Both the position numbers and the translations under genes were made by a program. DNA of 6,971 bases from Planctomycetaceae bacterium (GTDB lineage: Bacteria; Planctomycetota; Planctomycetia; Pirellulales; Thermoguttaceae): assembly GCA_031282385.1 (NCBI GenBank), contig JAITDV010000292.1, forward strand, positions 1-6,971, given 5' to 3'. Within the stretch, counting starts at the first letter, position 1. Every line of letters starts with the position of its first letter. Shown piece by piece: positions 1 through 6,240 of this stretch. Under the pieces are notes generated by a model. The model had not been told where the DNA came from. It worked only from the letters and a program-made list of their open reading frames with translations, and did not search any database.

Positions 1-267
1 GTATTGACGGCGATTACGGTTGTGGTTCTTGTTCGTGTAGTTGGTATAGTTCTTGTGATAGCAATGTTGACGCTTCCGGCGGCAACGGCTTGTAGATTTG
101 TGTGTAGTATTAGTAAGGCGTGTATTCTGGCGGTAATTTTTGGAGTCATTAGTAACTGGATTGGACTTTTTGCAAGTGTATGTTTCAATGTTTCGCCGGG
201 TCCTACAATTGTGCTTGTTGCATCCTTATTCTATTTTACCGCGCTGCTCATAACAAAAAATCAATAA
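1..267 (+). CDS. Metal-ion ABC transporter permease, C-terminal end (partial)
   Basis: The reading frame is open from the first base to the TAA at 265-267, giving about 88 C-terminal residues; the true start lies upstream of the window. The peptide is very hydrophobic and carries VVGIVLVIAMLTLPAATA (roughly residues 13-30 of the visible part). This matches the conserved membrane segment of the ABC-3 permease family (ZnuB, MntB and TroC type). A later GPTIVLVASLFYF segment matches the last transmembrane helix of that family. Family members are inner-membrane subunits that pair with an ATPase and a periplasmic metal-binding protein to import zinc, manganese or iron. The metal cannot be told from this fragment, and the partner genes would lie upstream. 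The gene ends inside a terminator-like hairpin, so it appears to be the last gene of its unit. Confidence 0.8.
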   Translation, partial: VLTAITVVVLVRVVGIVLVIAMLTLPAATACRFVCSISKACILAVIFGVISNWIGLFASVCFNVSPGPTIVLVASLFYFTALLITKNQ

Positions 268-293
268 TCCCAAATAGAAAACTATGGGGGATT
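266..293 (+). terminator. Terminator-like hairpin after the permease gene
   Basis: The arm at 266-277 pairs with the arm at 282-293 at 10 of 12 positions (two A/G mismatches) round an AAAA loop, and a short T-rich stretch (TTTCT) follows. The hairpin starts within the stop codon of the permease gene. Position and shape suit an intrinsic terminator, although the U tract is short. Confidence 0.4.
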
Positions 294-296
294 TCT

Positions 297-389
297 ATGC
301 TGTTCGTACTATAAATTTCATGACTCAAGAGCATAAGCCTGCTTTCCGATAGGTAAGCATGCGGCAGTGAAGGGAATTTAAAGTGTGAA
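297..389 (+). repeat. Repeat A, copy 1 (intergenic repeat with central hairpin)
   Basis: This non-coding stretch is closely matched by 4697-4791. Shared blocks include GTACTATAAATT, TGACTCAAGAGC, GCCTGCTTTCCGA, AGGTAAGCA, GGCAGTG and GTGTGAA. A hairpin at 337-365 pairs GCC TGCTT..CC with GG..AAGCA GGC round a GATA loop. Compared with copy 2 it has a 3-nt insertion (TGC) that would bulge out and keep the stem. No coding capacity is seen. It lies directly against the left end of repeat B. Confidence 0.75.
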
Positions 390-390
390 G

Positions 391-620
391 TAACTATTCA
401 GCCGTATGTCTATTATCAAAATTAATTGACAAGGAGTTCCCATTCAGATGCTCAAACGAACTCGCCGCGAACAAGTTGGCTACCATTAAAACAACAAAAA
501 GACTTTTTCAGGGACAACTAAATAAGGGTTGTTTACTTTAGAGAACTGTGTTTTTGTCCGCTTCATTCCTATCCCTCAACCCCTTTTCCTAAACAATTGA
601 ATCCCGCGACTGAATAGTTA
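391..620 (+). repeat. Repeat B, copy 1: MITE-like element with TAACTATTCAG inverted ends
   Basis: TAACTATTCAG at 391-401 is repeated as its exact reverse complement at 610-620, and the match continues weakly inward (YCG). The right half, read on the minus strand from 620 to 558, aligns with 4630-4693 at roughly 80% by eye. Positions 521-535 are a perfect 15-base reverse complement of 4817-4831. Nothing transposase-sized is encoded inside. A 13-codon ORF at 448-489 has an AAGGAG 11 bases upstream, too short to call. A non-autonomous element or the decayed remains of a larger one fits best; no target duplication is apparent. Confidence 0.6.
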
Positions 621-978
621 TGCAAAAAATTACAGAGATTATTGAAACCGGACTGAAAAATCTCTTGTTTTTACGGTTTATTAATTTTTGTAAAAATAAT
701 ATTTGATGTGCTGATTATGGCAAAATGCGAAAGTCTTCAATGTTTTAAATCCTTTAATTTACAGTGTGAAATGTTATTTTGTAAAAGTTCGGTTCTAAGA
801 TAAATTGGTATTTTTTATTCTTATTTTTTTAATTTGCCGGTTCGGATTTTGTCAGACCTTGTTGATGAATTATGTTATCTGTGGTAGAAAGACAATAATC
901 GTTTATTAACGGTTTTTGTTTGGCGAGTTGTAAAACTCCCATTAACTTGAACAATACCCCTAACTTTTAGGAGATAAA
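621..978. other. A+T-rich gap upstream of the oxidoreductase; no gene seen
   Basis: This 358-bp stretch is strongly A+T-rich and has no convincing ORF on either strand. It must hold the promoter of the downstream oxidoreductase, but I could not pick out a persuasive -35/-10 pair. A small hairpin, GAGTT-GTAA-AACTC with a GNRA-type tetraloop, lies at 925-938, about 40 bases before the start codon, and would be in the 5' leader if transcription begins upstream of it. With five base pairs it may be chance. Confidence 0.5.
969..973 (+). promoter_or_regulatory. Shine-Dalgarno site of the oxidoreductase
   Basis: AGGAG ends five bases before the ATG at 979. It fixes that start codon and contrasts with the absence of such a site before the genes at 2583 and 5307. 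Confidence 0.75.
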
Positions 979-2325
979 ATGAGTAAAAAAAGCAACGTTT
1001 CCTTAAACCGTCGTCAATTTCTACAGCATACGGTAACATTGGCGGCAACCGCAACTGTACCGCTTTATATTAGCGGTAAAGTACTCGGTAAAGACGGCGC
1101 GGTTCCGCCGAGTGAATTAATTTTGCTTGGCGGACTTGGAATCAATTCCAGAGGCGGACACGATTTGTCTGTATTTATGAACAATCCCGACGTGCGTTTC
1201 ATTTCAATTTGCGATGTCCGCAAAGACCGCCGTGAAGCAGTCAAAAGACAAGCTGACAAAAAATACCGCAATAACGATTGCACAATGTTTCGCGACATGT
1301 TTGAGTTCTATGAAGCCAATCCATCAATGAACGCAGTGTTAATTGCAACCGGCGACCGTTGGCACACAATGGCAACAATCGTCGCAGCGAAAGCCGGCAA
1401 AGATGTTTATTGCGAAAAACCGCTTTCTTTGACAATTCAAGAAAGCCGTGCAGTTGAAAAAGCCGTCAATCGATATGGTCGGATTTTTCAAGCTGGAACA
1501 CAACGCCGAAATATCGGTAACTTCCAACTTGCGGCAAAATTAGTGCATGACGGCAAACTCGGTAAACTCACCGAAGTCCATGCCAATACATTGAACCCAT
1601 ACGTAACTCACGATTGGTTACCCGCACAACCCGAACCTCATAGAGATGACGTTGATTGGGAACTCTGGCTCGGTCCGTGTCCTTGGCGACCTTACAACAG
1701 AAGATACATTACCGGCGGTTGGAGAGACCATTATGATTTCCATGGCGGCGGAATACTCGAATGGGGAACGCATACCGTCGATCTCTGTCAATGGGCAAAT
1801 CAATCCGATGAAACCGTACCTATTGAATATTGGGCAACATACAACAAAAACGGCGACAAAACTTCACGTGTTGAAGCAATATATGCAAACGGAGTAAAAT
1901 TAGTTTGCAGACAAGACGGTTGGATTGGACTCGGAACTTGTTCTGCAAGATATGTTGGAGAAGAAGGTTGGGTTGAAACTGGAGATTCTGGTCGAATGGA
2001 AGTTTCATCTGATTCGTTACGTAAGGAGTTGAAATATTTCGGTATGCCGGGTACTTCGCCGGACAATCATATTCGAGAATTTTTAGATTGCGTTAAATCG
2101 CGTAAAAAACCGGCTTCAAATGCAGATGTCGCCGCAAATGCCCATATTGCTTCTCATTGCGCAAAAATCGTCTGGGATTTAAATCCTGCAAAATTATCAG
2201 ATACATCTAAGTTTTTCTCGTTGAAATTTGATCCGGTAAAGGAAGAATTTGTAGGTGATAATGAAGAAACTAGAGCCGCTAACAGATTGAGAACCCGCGC
2301 AATGCGAGATCCTTGGAGATGTTAG
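979..2325 (+). CDS. Tat-exported Gfo/Idh/MocA-family oxidoreductase
   Basis: The 448-residue product is a predicted NAD(P)-dependent oxidoreductase acting on a sugar, polyol or related substrate, probably outside the cytoplasm. The N-terminus has a twin-arginine signal: NRRQFLQ at residues 10-16, then a hydrophobic stretch to about 34. The Rossmann part follows, with LILLGGLGINSRGG (47-60) as the nucleotide-binding loop, D79 at the end of strand 2, and ATGDRWH (123-129). The family hallmark CEKP is at 145-148, with K147 the expected catalytic lysine. The C-terminal domain has GGGILEWGTHTVDL (256-269), including the usual G-T-H-x-x-D residues. The ending NRLRTRAMRDPWRC is typical of the exported subfamily common in Planctomycetota. 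Length is normal and no key residue is missing. These enzymes often carry a tightly bound cofactor when exported; that is family knowledge and cannot be shown here. The substrate is unknown. Confidence 0.92.
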   Translation: MSKKSNVSLNRRQFLQHTVTLAATATVPLYISGKVLGKDGAVPPSELILLGGLGINSRGGHDLSVFMNNPDVRFISICDVRKDRREAVKRQADKKYRNNDCTMFRDMFEFYEANPSMNAVLIATGDRWHTMATIVAAKAGKDVYCEKPLSLTIQESRAVEKAVNRYGRIFQAGTQRRNIGNFQLAAKLVHDGKLGKLTEVHANTLNPYVTHDWLPAQPEPHRDDVDWELWLGPCPWRPYNRRYITGGWRDHYDFHGGGILEWGTHTVDLCQWANQSDETVPIEYWATYNKNGDKTSRVEAIYANGVKLVCRQDGWIGLGTCSARYVGEEGWVETGDSGRMEVSSDSLRKELKYFGMPGTSPDNHIREFLDCVKSRKKPASNADVAANAHIASHCAKIVWDLNPAKLSDTSKFFSLKFDPVKEEFVGDNEETRAANRLRTRAMRDPWRC

Positions 2326-2335
2326 TTTAATTGTA

Positions 2336-2363
2336 TAATTTGTCAATAGTTATAGACAAATTA
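2336..2363 (+). terminator. A+T-rich hairpin just after the oxidoreductase gene
   Basis: TAATTTGTC at 2336-2344 pairs perfectly with GACAAATTA at 2355-2363 round a 10-base loop, 10 bases after the stop codon. Position suits a terminator, but the stem is A+T-rich and no clear T tract follows, so it may be a weak terminator, an mRNA-stabilising structure or an operator. The loop contains AATAGTTA, which also occurs in the ends of repeat B; this may be coincidence. Confidence 0.3.
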
Positions 2364-2475
2364 ATTGTCGCGGAACTTTTGACGTCAAAATCAAATCGTT
2401 AAAATTTAACCTTAAAATTCAAATTAAATTAACTGTACATTGAACATAAAATCTGAAGCCGGACAATAGTATAAA

Positions 2476-2509
2476 AACTGTAATTTAAATCATAATTTAA
2501 TTTACAGTT
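2476..2509. promoter_or_regulatory. Imperfect 15-bp palindrome upstream of the HEAT-repeat gene
   Basis: AACTGTAATTTAAAT (2476-2490) is the reverse complement of 2495-2509 at 14 of 15 positions, with a four-base CATA centre. It lies 74 bases before the start codon of the HEAT-repeat gene. It could be an operator, a structured leader or a weak terminator. A+T-rich DNA gives such palindromes by chance more often than balanced DNA, so the function is open. Confidence 0.3.
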
Positions 2510-2582
2510 AATTTGCAATTTTCCCGCAAGATAAAATCAGATTTATAACCGTTTAACGTACAAATACAAACATTTAACTAAA

Positions 2583-4592
2583 ATGAAACAAATATTTAAC
2601 TTAATTCTCGTATTGTTATTTCCGGTTTGTGCGGCGTTTGCGCAAGACCCGGATTGGTACAAACTTTCAGATGATGCGTTGAATTCAAAAGGAGCGGAAA
2701 TTATCCGAAAACTCCTCAATTCCACCAATGAAGCCGAAATGCTTGTAATCGTTAAACCGTCAACAAATGATGATTTACGGTTACGGATTAAAATCTATGC
2801 GTATAAACGACTTGCGATTTATGGAACTAAAGCTGCCGTACCGGTTTTGGTAGAAAAACTTGAAATTCCGAAGGAAGGTTTTTATGCACGTTATGCGTTG
2901 GAATCTATTCCGGGTAAAGAAGTTGACGCGGCGCTTTGTGAGATTACAGGTAGTGTGAAAAAGCCTGAAGTGCTTGCTGGAATTTTGACAACGCTCGGTG
3001 TTCGGACAAATCCAGAATCCGCCGTAACCGCAAAATCGTTTTTGACTCACGCTGACCCCAACGTAAAACAATCGGCGGCTTACGCTTATGCAAGTACAGC
3101 TGGAATTGCCGCTGTTGATTTTTTCACACAAAAGCAACTTGATTCTTTATTTGCGGATTCAGCTTTTTTGCTTGCGGAAATATTGGCGAGCAAAGGTGAT
3201 ATGGCTAATGCGTTAAAGATTTATGATACTTTGTCGGTTGCAGGCATCAAGCCTTATCAAAAAGAAGCGGCTTTGGCTCAAAGTATTCTTGCGCGAGGTG
3301 AGAAAGGTATTGATTTACTTGTTGCGCAATTGAGTTCGGAGTTGCCGGCGAATTTTGATGTAGGTTTGAAAGTTGCACGTGAATTGCCCGCGGGCGTAGC
3401 AGTTACGAAGTCGATGCTTGCCGTACTTGACAAACAAACAGACTCGATTCGGAAGGCGAAATTGATTCGTTCAATTGGAGACCGCAAAGATAACGAGTCA
3501 AAGAAAATTTCGGTGCCGGTACTTTCCGAGTTTGTGAAATCTGGAGACGAAACGGTTCGTATTGCTGCGATTGAGTCATTTAAGAATATTGGTGATTCGT
3601 CGGTTTTACCGATTTTAATTGACGCGGCGAAACAAAAGGAGTCTGCTAAAGTGGCGCAAGTTGCGTTGTGGACGTTACAAAATATGCCGGGTAAAGATGA
3701 CGTTAATACGGCAATTGGAGAACTTCTTGTCAAGGGCGACAAGGCGGCGCGGATTATTGCGATTAATCTTATCAAGGAACGTCGGATAACTTCGGCGTAT
3801 CCGATTTTGAACAAGAGTTTGATTGATCCTGATGCGGGTATTGTTGCGGCGGCGACGGATGCGATTGGTCAAACGGCTGGACTTGATGATTTACCGTTGA
3901 TTTTGGATTTGTTCATCAAAGCGCAAAAGCAAGAAGATTCGGATAAATATCTTGTTGCGCTTAAATCGGCTTGTACAAGGTTACCGCAAAATGCAGCTGC
4001 GGCTAAAGTTTTCGATGTATTTGAGAAATCGCCGGTTCCAGTGAAAGTAAAATTACTTGAGGTTTTCAATGTGATAGGCGGTAAGAAATCGGTTGAAATT
4101 GTTGAACGTTGTGCGTGGGAAGATGCCGTAGAGGTGCAGAACAAGGCGACGGAAATTTTGGGTAAATGGGTTTCTCAAAATGATATTGAATTGATTGCGG
4201 CTGTGTGTTTGAAGTTAGCGAAGGATTCAAAGTACAAAAATCGTGGTTTGCGGGGTTATATCAGGTTGGCAAGACAATTTTCAATGAAGGAAGAAGACAG
4301 GTTGAAATTTTGTCAGAACGTTTATGATCTTGCTTCGAGGGACGAAGAGAGACTTTTGATTTTTGATGTTTATGTGAGATATCCGAGTCCGAAAATGCTT
4401 GATGCTGCGGCTAAATATTTTGACTCTGACAGTGAGAAAGTGCGGGAAAAGGCAGCGGAGACTATAGTAGCTATTGCTGAAAAGTTGCCAGCCAAGTCCC
4501 ATAAAGCTGCTAGCGTAATAAAAAGAATCATTGACGAAAGCAAAAATGAAACCTTGAAAGAAAAAGCAAAACGCATTTTTGAAAAACAATAA
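2583..4592 (+). CDS. Secreted HEAT-repeat protein
   Basis: The 669-residue protein begins with a clear Sec signal peptide: MKQ, a hydrophobic core of about 12 residues, then AAFA before QDPDW, with cleavage likely after residue 20. The rest is mostly paired amphipathic helices of HEAT type. Good repeat units are seen around residues 83-108, 144-172, 309-337 (VPVLSEF...ETVRIAAIESFKNIG), 340-367, 376-400, 405-431 and 603-632. The middle and C-terminus are probably more diverged units. HEAT arrays form curved solenoids that bind other proteins; no catalytic motif, cysteine-haem site or membrane anchor is visible. Secreted HEAT proteins are frequent beside Gfo/Idh/MocA oxidoreductases in Planctomycetota genomes, which fits the neighbour here, but the role is not known. 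No Shine-Dalgarno site precedes the ATG (ACTAAAATG), but the signal peptide starting there supports this start. Confidence 0.88.
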   Translation: MKQIFNLILVLLFPVCAAFAQDPDWYKLSDDALNSKGAEIIRKLLNSTNEAEMLVIVKPSTNDDLRLRIKIYAYKRLAIYGTKAAVPVLVEKLEIPKEGFYARYALESIPGKEVDAALCEITGSVKKPEVLAGILTTLGVRTNPESAVTAKSFLTHADPNVKQSAAYAYASTAGIAAVDFFTQKQLDSLFADSAFLLAEILASKGDMANALKIYDTLSVAGIKPYQKEAALAQSILARGEKGIDLLVAQLSSELPANFDVGLKVARELPAGVAVTKSMLAVLDKQTDSIRKAKLIRSIGDRKDNESKKISVPVLSEFVKSGDETVRIAAIESFKNIGDSSVLPILIDAAKQKESAKVAQVALWTLQNMPGKDDVNTAIGELLVKGDKAARIIAINLIKERRITSAYPILNKSLIDPDAGIVAAATDAIGQTAGLDDLPLILDLFIKAQKQEDSDKYLVALKSACTRLPQNAAAAKVFDVFEKSPVPVKVKLLEVFNVIGGKKSVEIVERCAWEDAVEVQNKATEILGKWVSQNDIELIAAVCLKLAKDSKYKNRGLRGYIRLARQFSMKEEDRLKFCQNVYDLASRDEERLLIFDVYVRYPSPKMLDAAAKYFDSDSEKVREKAAETIVAIAEKLPAKSHKAASVIKRIIDESKNETLKEKAKRIFEKQ

Positions 4593-4629
4593 TATTTCAG
4601 TGAAATTAGTGTTTTGAGTTAATTGATAG

Positions 4630-4836
4630 TAACTATTCAGTTGCGGACTTCAATTGTTTAGAAAAAAGGTGTTAGGGAATAGGAACGAAGCAGAATATAC
4701 TGCTTGTACTATAAATTGCTTGACTCAAGAGCGTAAAAGCCTGCTTTCCGAAAGGTAAGCAGGCAGTGGTAAATGAAAATTGAAGTGTGAACAGTTTAAA
4801 ACGCAGCGTTCTAAAATAAACAACCCTTATTTGTCC
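4630..4836 (-). repeat. Repeat B, copy 2, inverted and split by repeat A
   Basis: Positions 4630-4693 match the reverse complement of 558-620, starting with the same TAACTATTCAG end and sharing TCAATTGTTTAG. Positions 4804-4836 match the next stretch of that copy, including a perfect 15-base TAAACAACCCTTATT at 4817-4831. In copy 1 these two parts are only about 10 bases apart; here about 110 bases containing repeat A lie between them. The other end of the element is not recognisable downstream, so this copy is partial. Confidence 0.65.
4697..4791 (+). repeat. Repeat A, copy 2 (intergenic repeat with perfect hairpin)
   Basis: This is the second copy of the repeat seen at 297-389. Its hairpin at 4739-4764 is cleaner: GCCTGCTT pairs with AAGCAGGC, then one T/T mismatch, then CC with GG closing a GAAA loop, a GNRA tetraloop. 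The tail AAGTGTGAACAGTTTA recurs in altered form at 5254-5269, perhaps a remnant of a third copy. It sits inside repeat B. A transcribed structured RNA or a hairpin recognised by a transposase are both possible. Confidence 0.75.
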
Positions 4837-4992
4837 AATTTCCCTTAGTAGCGGACAACGCCCCAAAATGCGACCTTATGCCCTTTATTCTTTCGATGTG
4901 AATTTAACAATATCGAAAAACATAAGGGTATAAGAGCGTGTTGGGAGAATTTGGGGCTACTAATGGTGAGGTGATTTGACAAATGAGGGTTG
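4821..4992. repeat. 172-bp imperfect inverted repeat (MITE-like)
   Basis: The outer arms 4821-4839 and 4974-4992 are reverse complements at 17 of 19 positions (CAACCCTTATTTGTCCAAT type). Moving inward, TTAGTAG and GCCCCAAA at 4845-4867 pair with TTTGGGGCTACTAA at 4950-4963, apart from an 8-base insertion on the left. Then 4871-4896 pairs partly with 4912-4937 (18 of 26 by eye), ending in ATCGA arms. Almost the whole segment could fold as one long hairpin. It overlaps the end of repeat B copy 2, whose internal CAACCCTTATT is the same as this arm. No ORF is credible. Confidence 0.6.
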
Positions 4993-5006
4993 GAACATTA
5001 GACCTT

Positions 5007-5048
5007 TTCTCTAACCTAAAAATACATTTCTCTAACCTAAAAATACAT
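5007..5048 (+). repeat. Perfect 21-bp tandem duplication
   Basis: Positions 5007-5027 and 5028-5048 are identical (unit begins TTCTCTAACCT and ends AAAATACAT). The first copy contributes to the left arm of the surrounding inverted repeat, so the duplication may have arisen by slippage at that end. Confidence 0.9.
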
Positions 5049-5094
5049 CAACGCAACAAAAAACCTGCAACGAAAAACCGCCTTTAACTCCTCC

Positions 5095-5190
5095 GAGACC
5101 ACCCCTAACCCCTCCGAAGGAAGGGAATAAGAAGACGCCTCCGAGGTAGGCGAATAATTCACCTTCTTCGGAGGGGTCAGGGGTGGTCTC
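5095..5190. repeat. Long hairpin with C-rich 30-base arm
   Basis: The arm at 5095-5124 begins GAGACCACCCCTAACCCCTC and is the reverse complement of 5162-5190, with one mismatch and one extra G. The 37-base centre holds a short GCCT/AGGC pair round TCCGAGGT. The arm is much richer in G+C than the surrounding DNA. A transcript from either strand would form a very stable stem. It could stop transcription, but the lack of a T tract and the setting inside an inverted-end element favour a repeat. Confidence 0.85.
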
Positions 5191-5306
5191 CTACAGGTTA
5201 GCGAAAAGGTCTATTAGAGCCGTTCAGAAAATTATATTGTTCTGTGCGGATGTAAAGTATGAACAGTTTATAGTTCCCTTAATAATTAAATTACAAATAA
5301 GATTAA

Positions 5307-6221
5307 ATGAAAATTACAAAATCTACACGTATTGGCTGGATTGGTACCGGCATAATGGGGCGCAATATGGCAATGCACATTTTGCGTGATGGTTATTCTC
5401 TTTTTGTTTATAACCGTACACATTCTAAAGCGGTGGAATTGACTTCCAAAGGTGCGGTATGGTGTGAGTCTCCGGCGGAGGTTGCGGCGATGTCGGATGT
5501 GATTTTTACGATGGTTGGTTATCCGAGTGATGTTAAGGAAACGATACTTGGCGAAAACGGTGTTCTTGTTGCGATTCGCTCGAATGGGATACTTGTTGAC
5601 ATGACAACAAGTTCTCCGACACTTGCAAAAGATATTGCGTTGATTGCGGGGCGTCGTGGAATTTCTGCGATAGATGCACCTGTGTCAGGCGGCGATATTG
5701 GCGCGCAAGAGGCTACGTTGTCAATTATGATCGGCGGAGATAAAAAAGTTGTGGATGCTCTTTCGCCGCTCTGGAAATTAATGGGCAAAACGATTGTTTA
5801 TCAAGGCGAAGCCGGTTCAGGTCAATACGCAAAAACTGTTAATCAAATTCTGATTGCCGGCAATATGATTGGGCTTTGTGAAGCGTTATTATTTGCGTAT
5901 CAGAGCGGTCTGGATTTGGAACGTGTTTTCCAATCCGTTTCAACTGGTGCGGCGGGAAGTTGGTCTTTGACAAATATCGCGCCAAGAATAATGCGAGGCG
6001 ATTTTGAACCCGGTTTTTTTGTTGAGCATTTTGTCAAAGATATTGAAATTGCGTTGGAAGAGTCGCGGCGAATGAATTTGTCGTTACCGGGGTTGGCGTT
6101 AGTTGAACAATTTTATATTGCTGCCAAAGCCAAAGGATACGGAAAAAATGGTACACAAGTTTTGTTGCGAGTGCTTGCCGAGTTGAATAATTTTGATTTG
6201 GGAAAAAAAGGTAAGCGGTAG
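5307..6221 (+). CDS. NAD(P)-dependent 3-hydroxyisobutyrate dehydrogenase-family reductase
   Basis: The 304-residue protein has the full layout of beta-hydroxyacid dehydrogenases (3-hydroxyisobutyrate dehydrogenase, tartronate semialdehyde reductase and 6-phosphogluconate dehydrogenase relatives). The N-terminal Rossmann domain has IGWIGTGIMGRNMA (9-22) and NRT (36-38) after strand 2, where an arginine or asparagine instead of an acidic residue leans towards NADP(H). DAPVSGG (123-129) is the substrate-binding signature. GSGQYAKTVNQ (170-180) supplies K176, the expected catalytic lysine, and N179. FVKDIEIAL (242-250) supplies K244 and D245 of the all-helical C-terminal domain. No signal peptide is present, so the enzyme is cytoplasmic. 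It would interconvert a short 3-hydroxyacid and its semialdehyde or act on a related compound; sequence alone does not say which. No Shine-Dalgarno site precedes the ATG, but the Rossmann fold begins at residue 8, so a start much further downstream is unlikely. Confidence 0.92.
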   Translation: MKITKSTRIGWIGTGIMGRNMAMHILRDGYSLFVYNRTHSKAVELTSKGAVWCESPAEVAAMSDVIFTMVGYPSDVKETILGENGVLVAIRSNGILVDMTTSSPTLAKDIALIAGRRGISAIDAPVSGGDIGAQEATLSIMIGGDKKVVDALSPLWKLMGKTIVYQGEAGSGQYAKTVNQILIAGNMIGLCEALLFAYQSGLDLERVFQSVSTGAAGSWSLTNIAPRIMRGDFEPGFFVEHFVKDIEIALEESRRMNLSLPGLALVEQFYIAAKAKGYGKNGTQVLLRVLAELNNFDLGKKGKR

Positions 6222-6240
6222 ATTTATTGTAATGATTCAA

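Larger units (their letters stand above)
4999..5213. repeat. 215-bp element with nested inverted repeats
   Basis: The ends 4999-5017 (TAGACCTTTTCTCTAACCT) and 5195-5213 are reverse complements at 18 of 19 positions. Inside lie a tandem duplication at 5007-5048 and a long hairpin at 5095-5190. No gene is seen inside. Defined ends and a symmetric core suggest a non-autonomous mobile element. Confidence 0.6.

Noticed and set aside
297..389. Group II intron end (GTGTG with a nearby GAAA hairpin in the second copy)
   Set aside because: The hairpin does not have the sequence or 34-base layout of a domain V, and no reverse transcriptase frame is present.
448..489. 13-codon ORF inside repeat B with AAGGAG upstream (431-436)
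   Set aside because: The spacing of 11 bases is long, the peptide is too short to judge, and the frame is not present in the other copy of the repeat.
621..960. Promoter of the oxidoreductase gene
   Set aside because: The region is so A+T-rich that many TATAAT-like and TTG-like hexamers occur; none had both a good pair and a 16-18 base spacing, so no site is called.
3278..3814. 178-codon ORF on the - strand
   Set aside because: It is antisense to the HEAT-repeat region, codon-aligned with it, and its peptide shows no domain or start signal.
5183..5389. 68-codon ORF on the + strand running into the start of the reductase gene
   Set aside because: It begins inside the hairpin arm at 5162-5190 and overlaps the well-supported reductase in another frame; its peptide resembles no family and no ribosome site precedes it.
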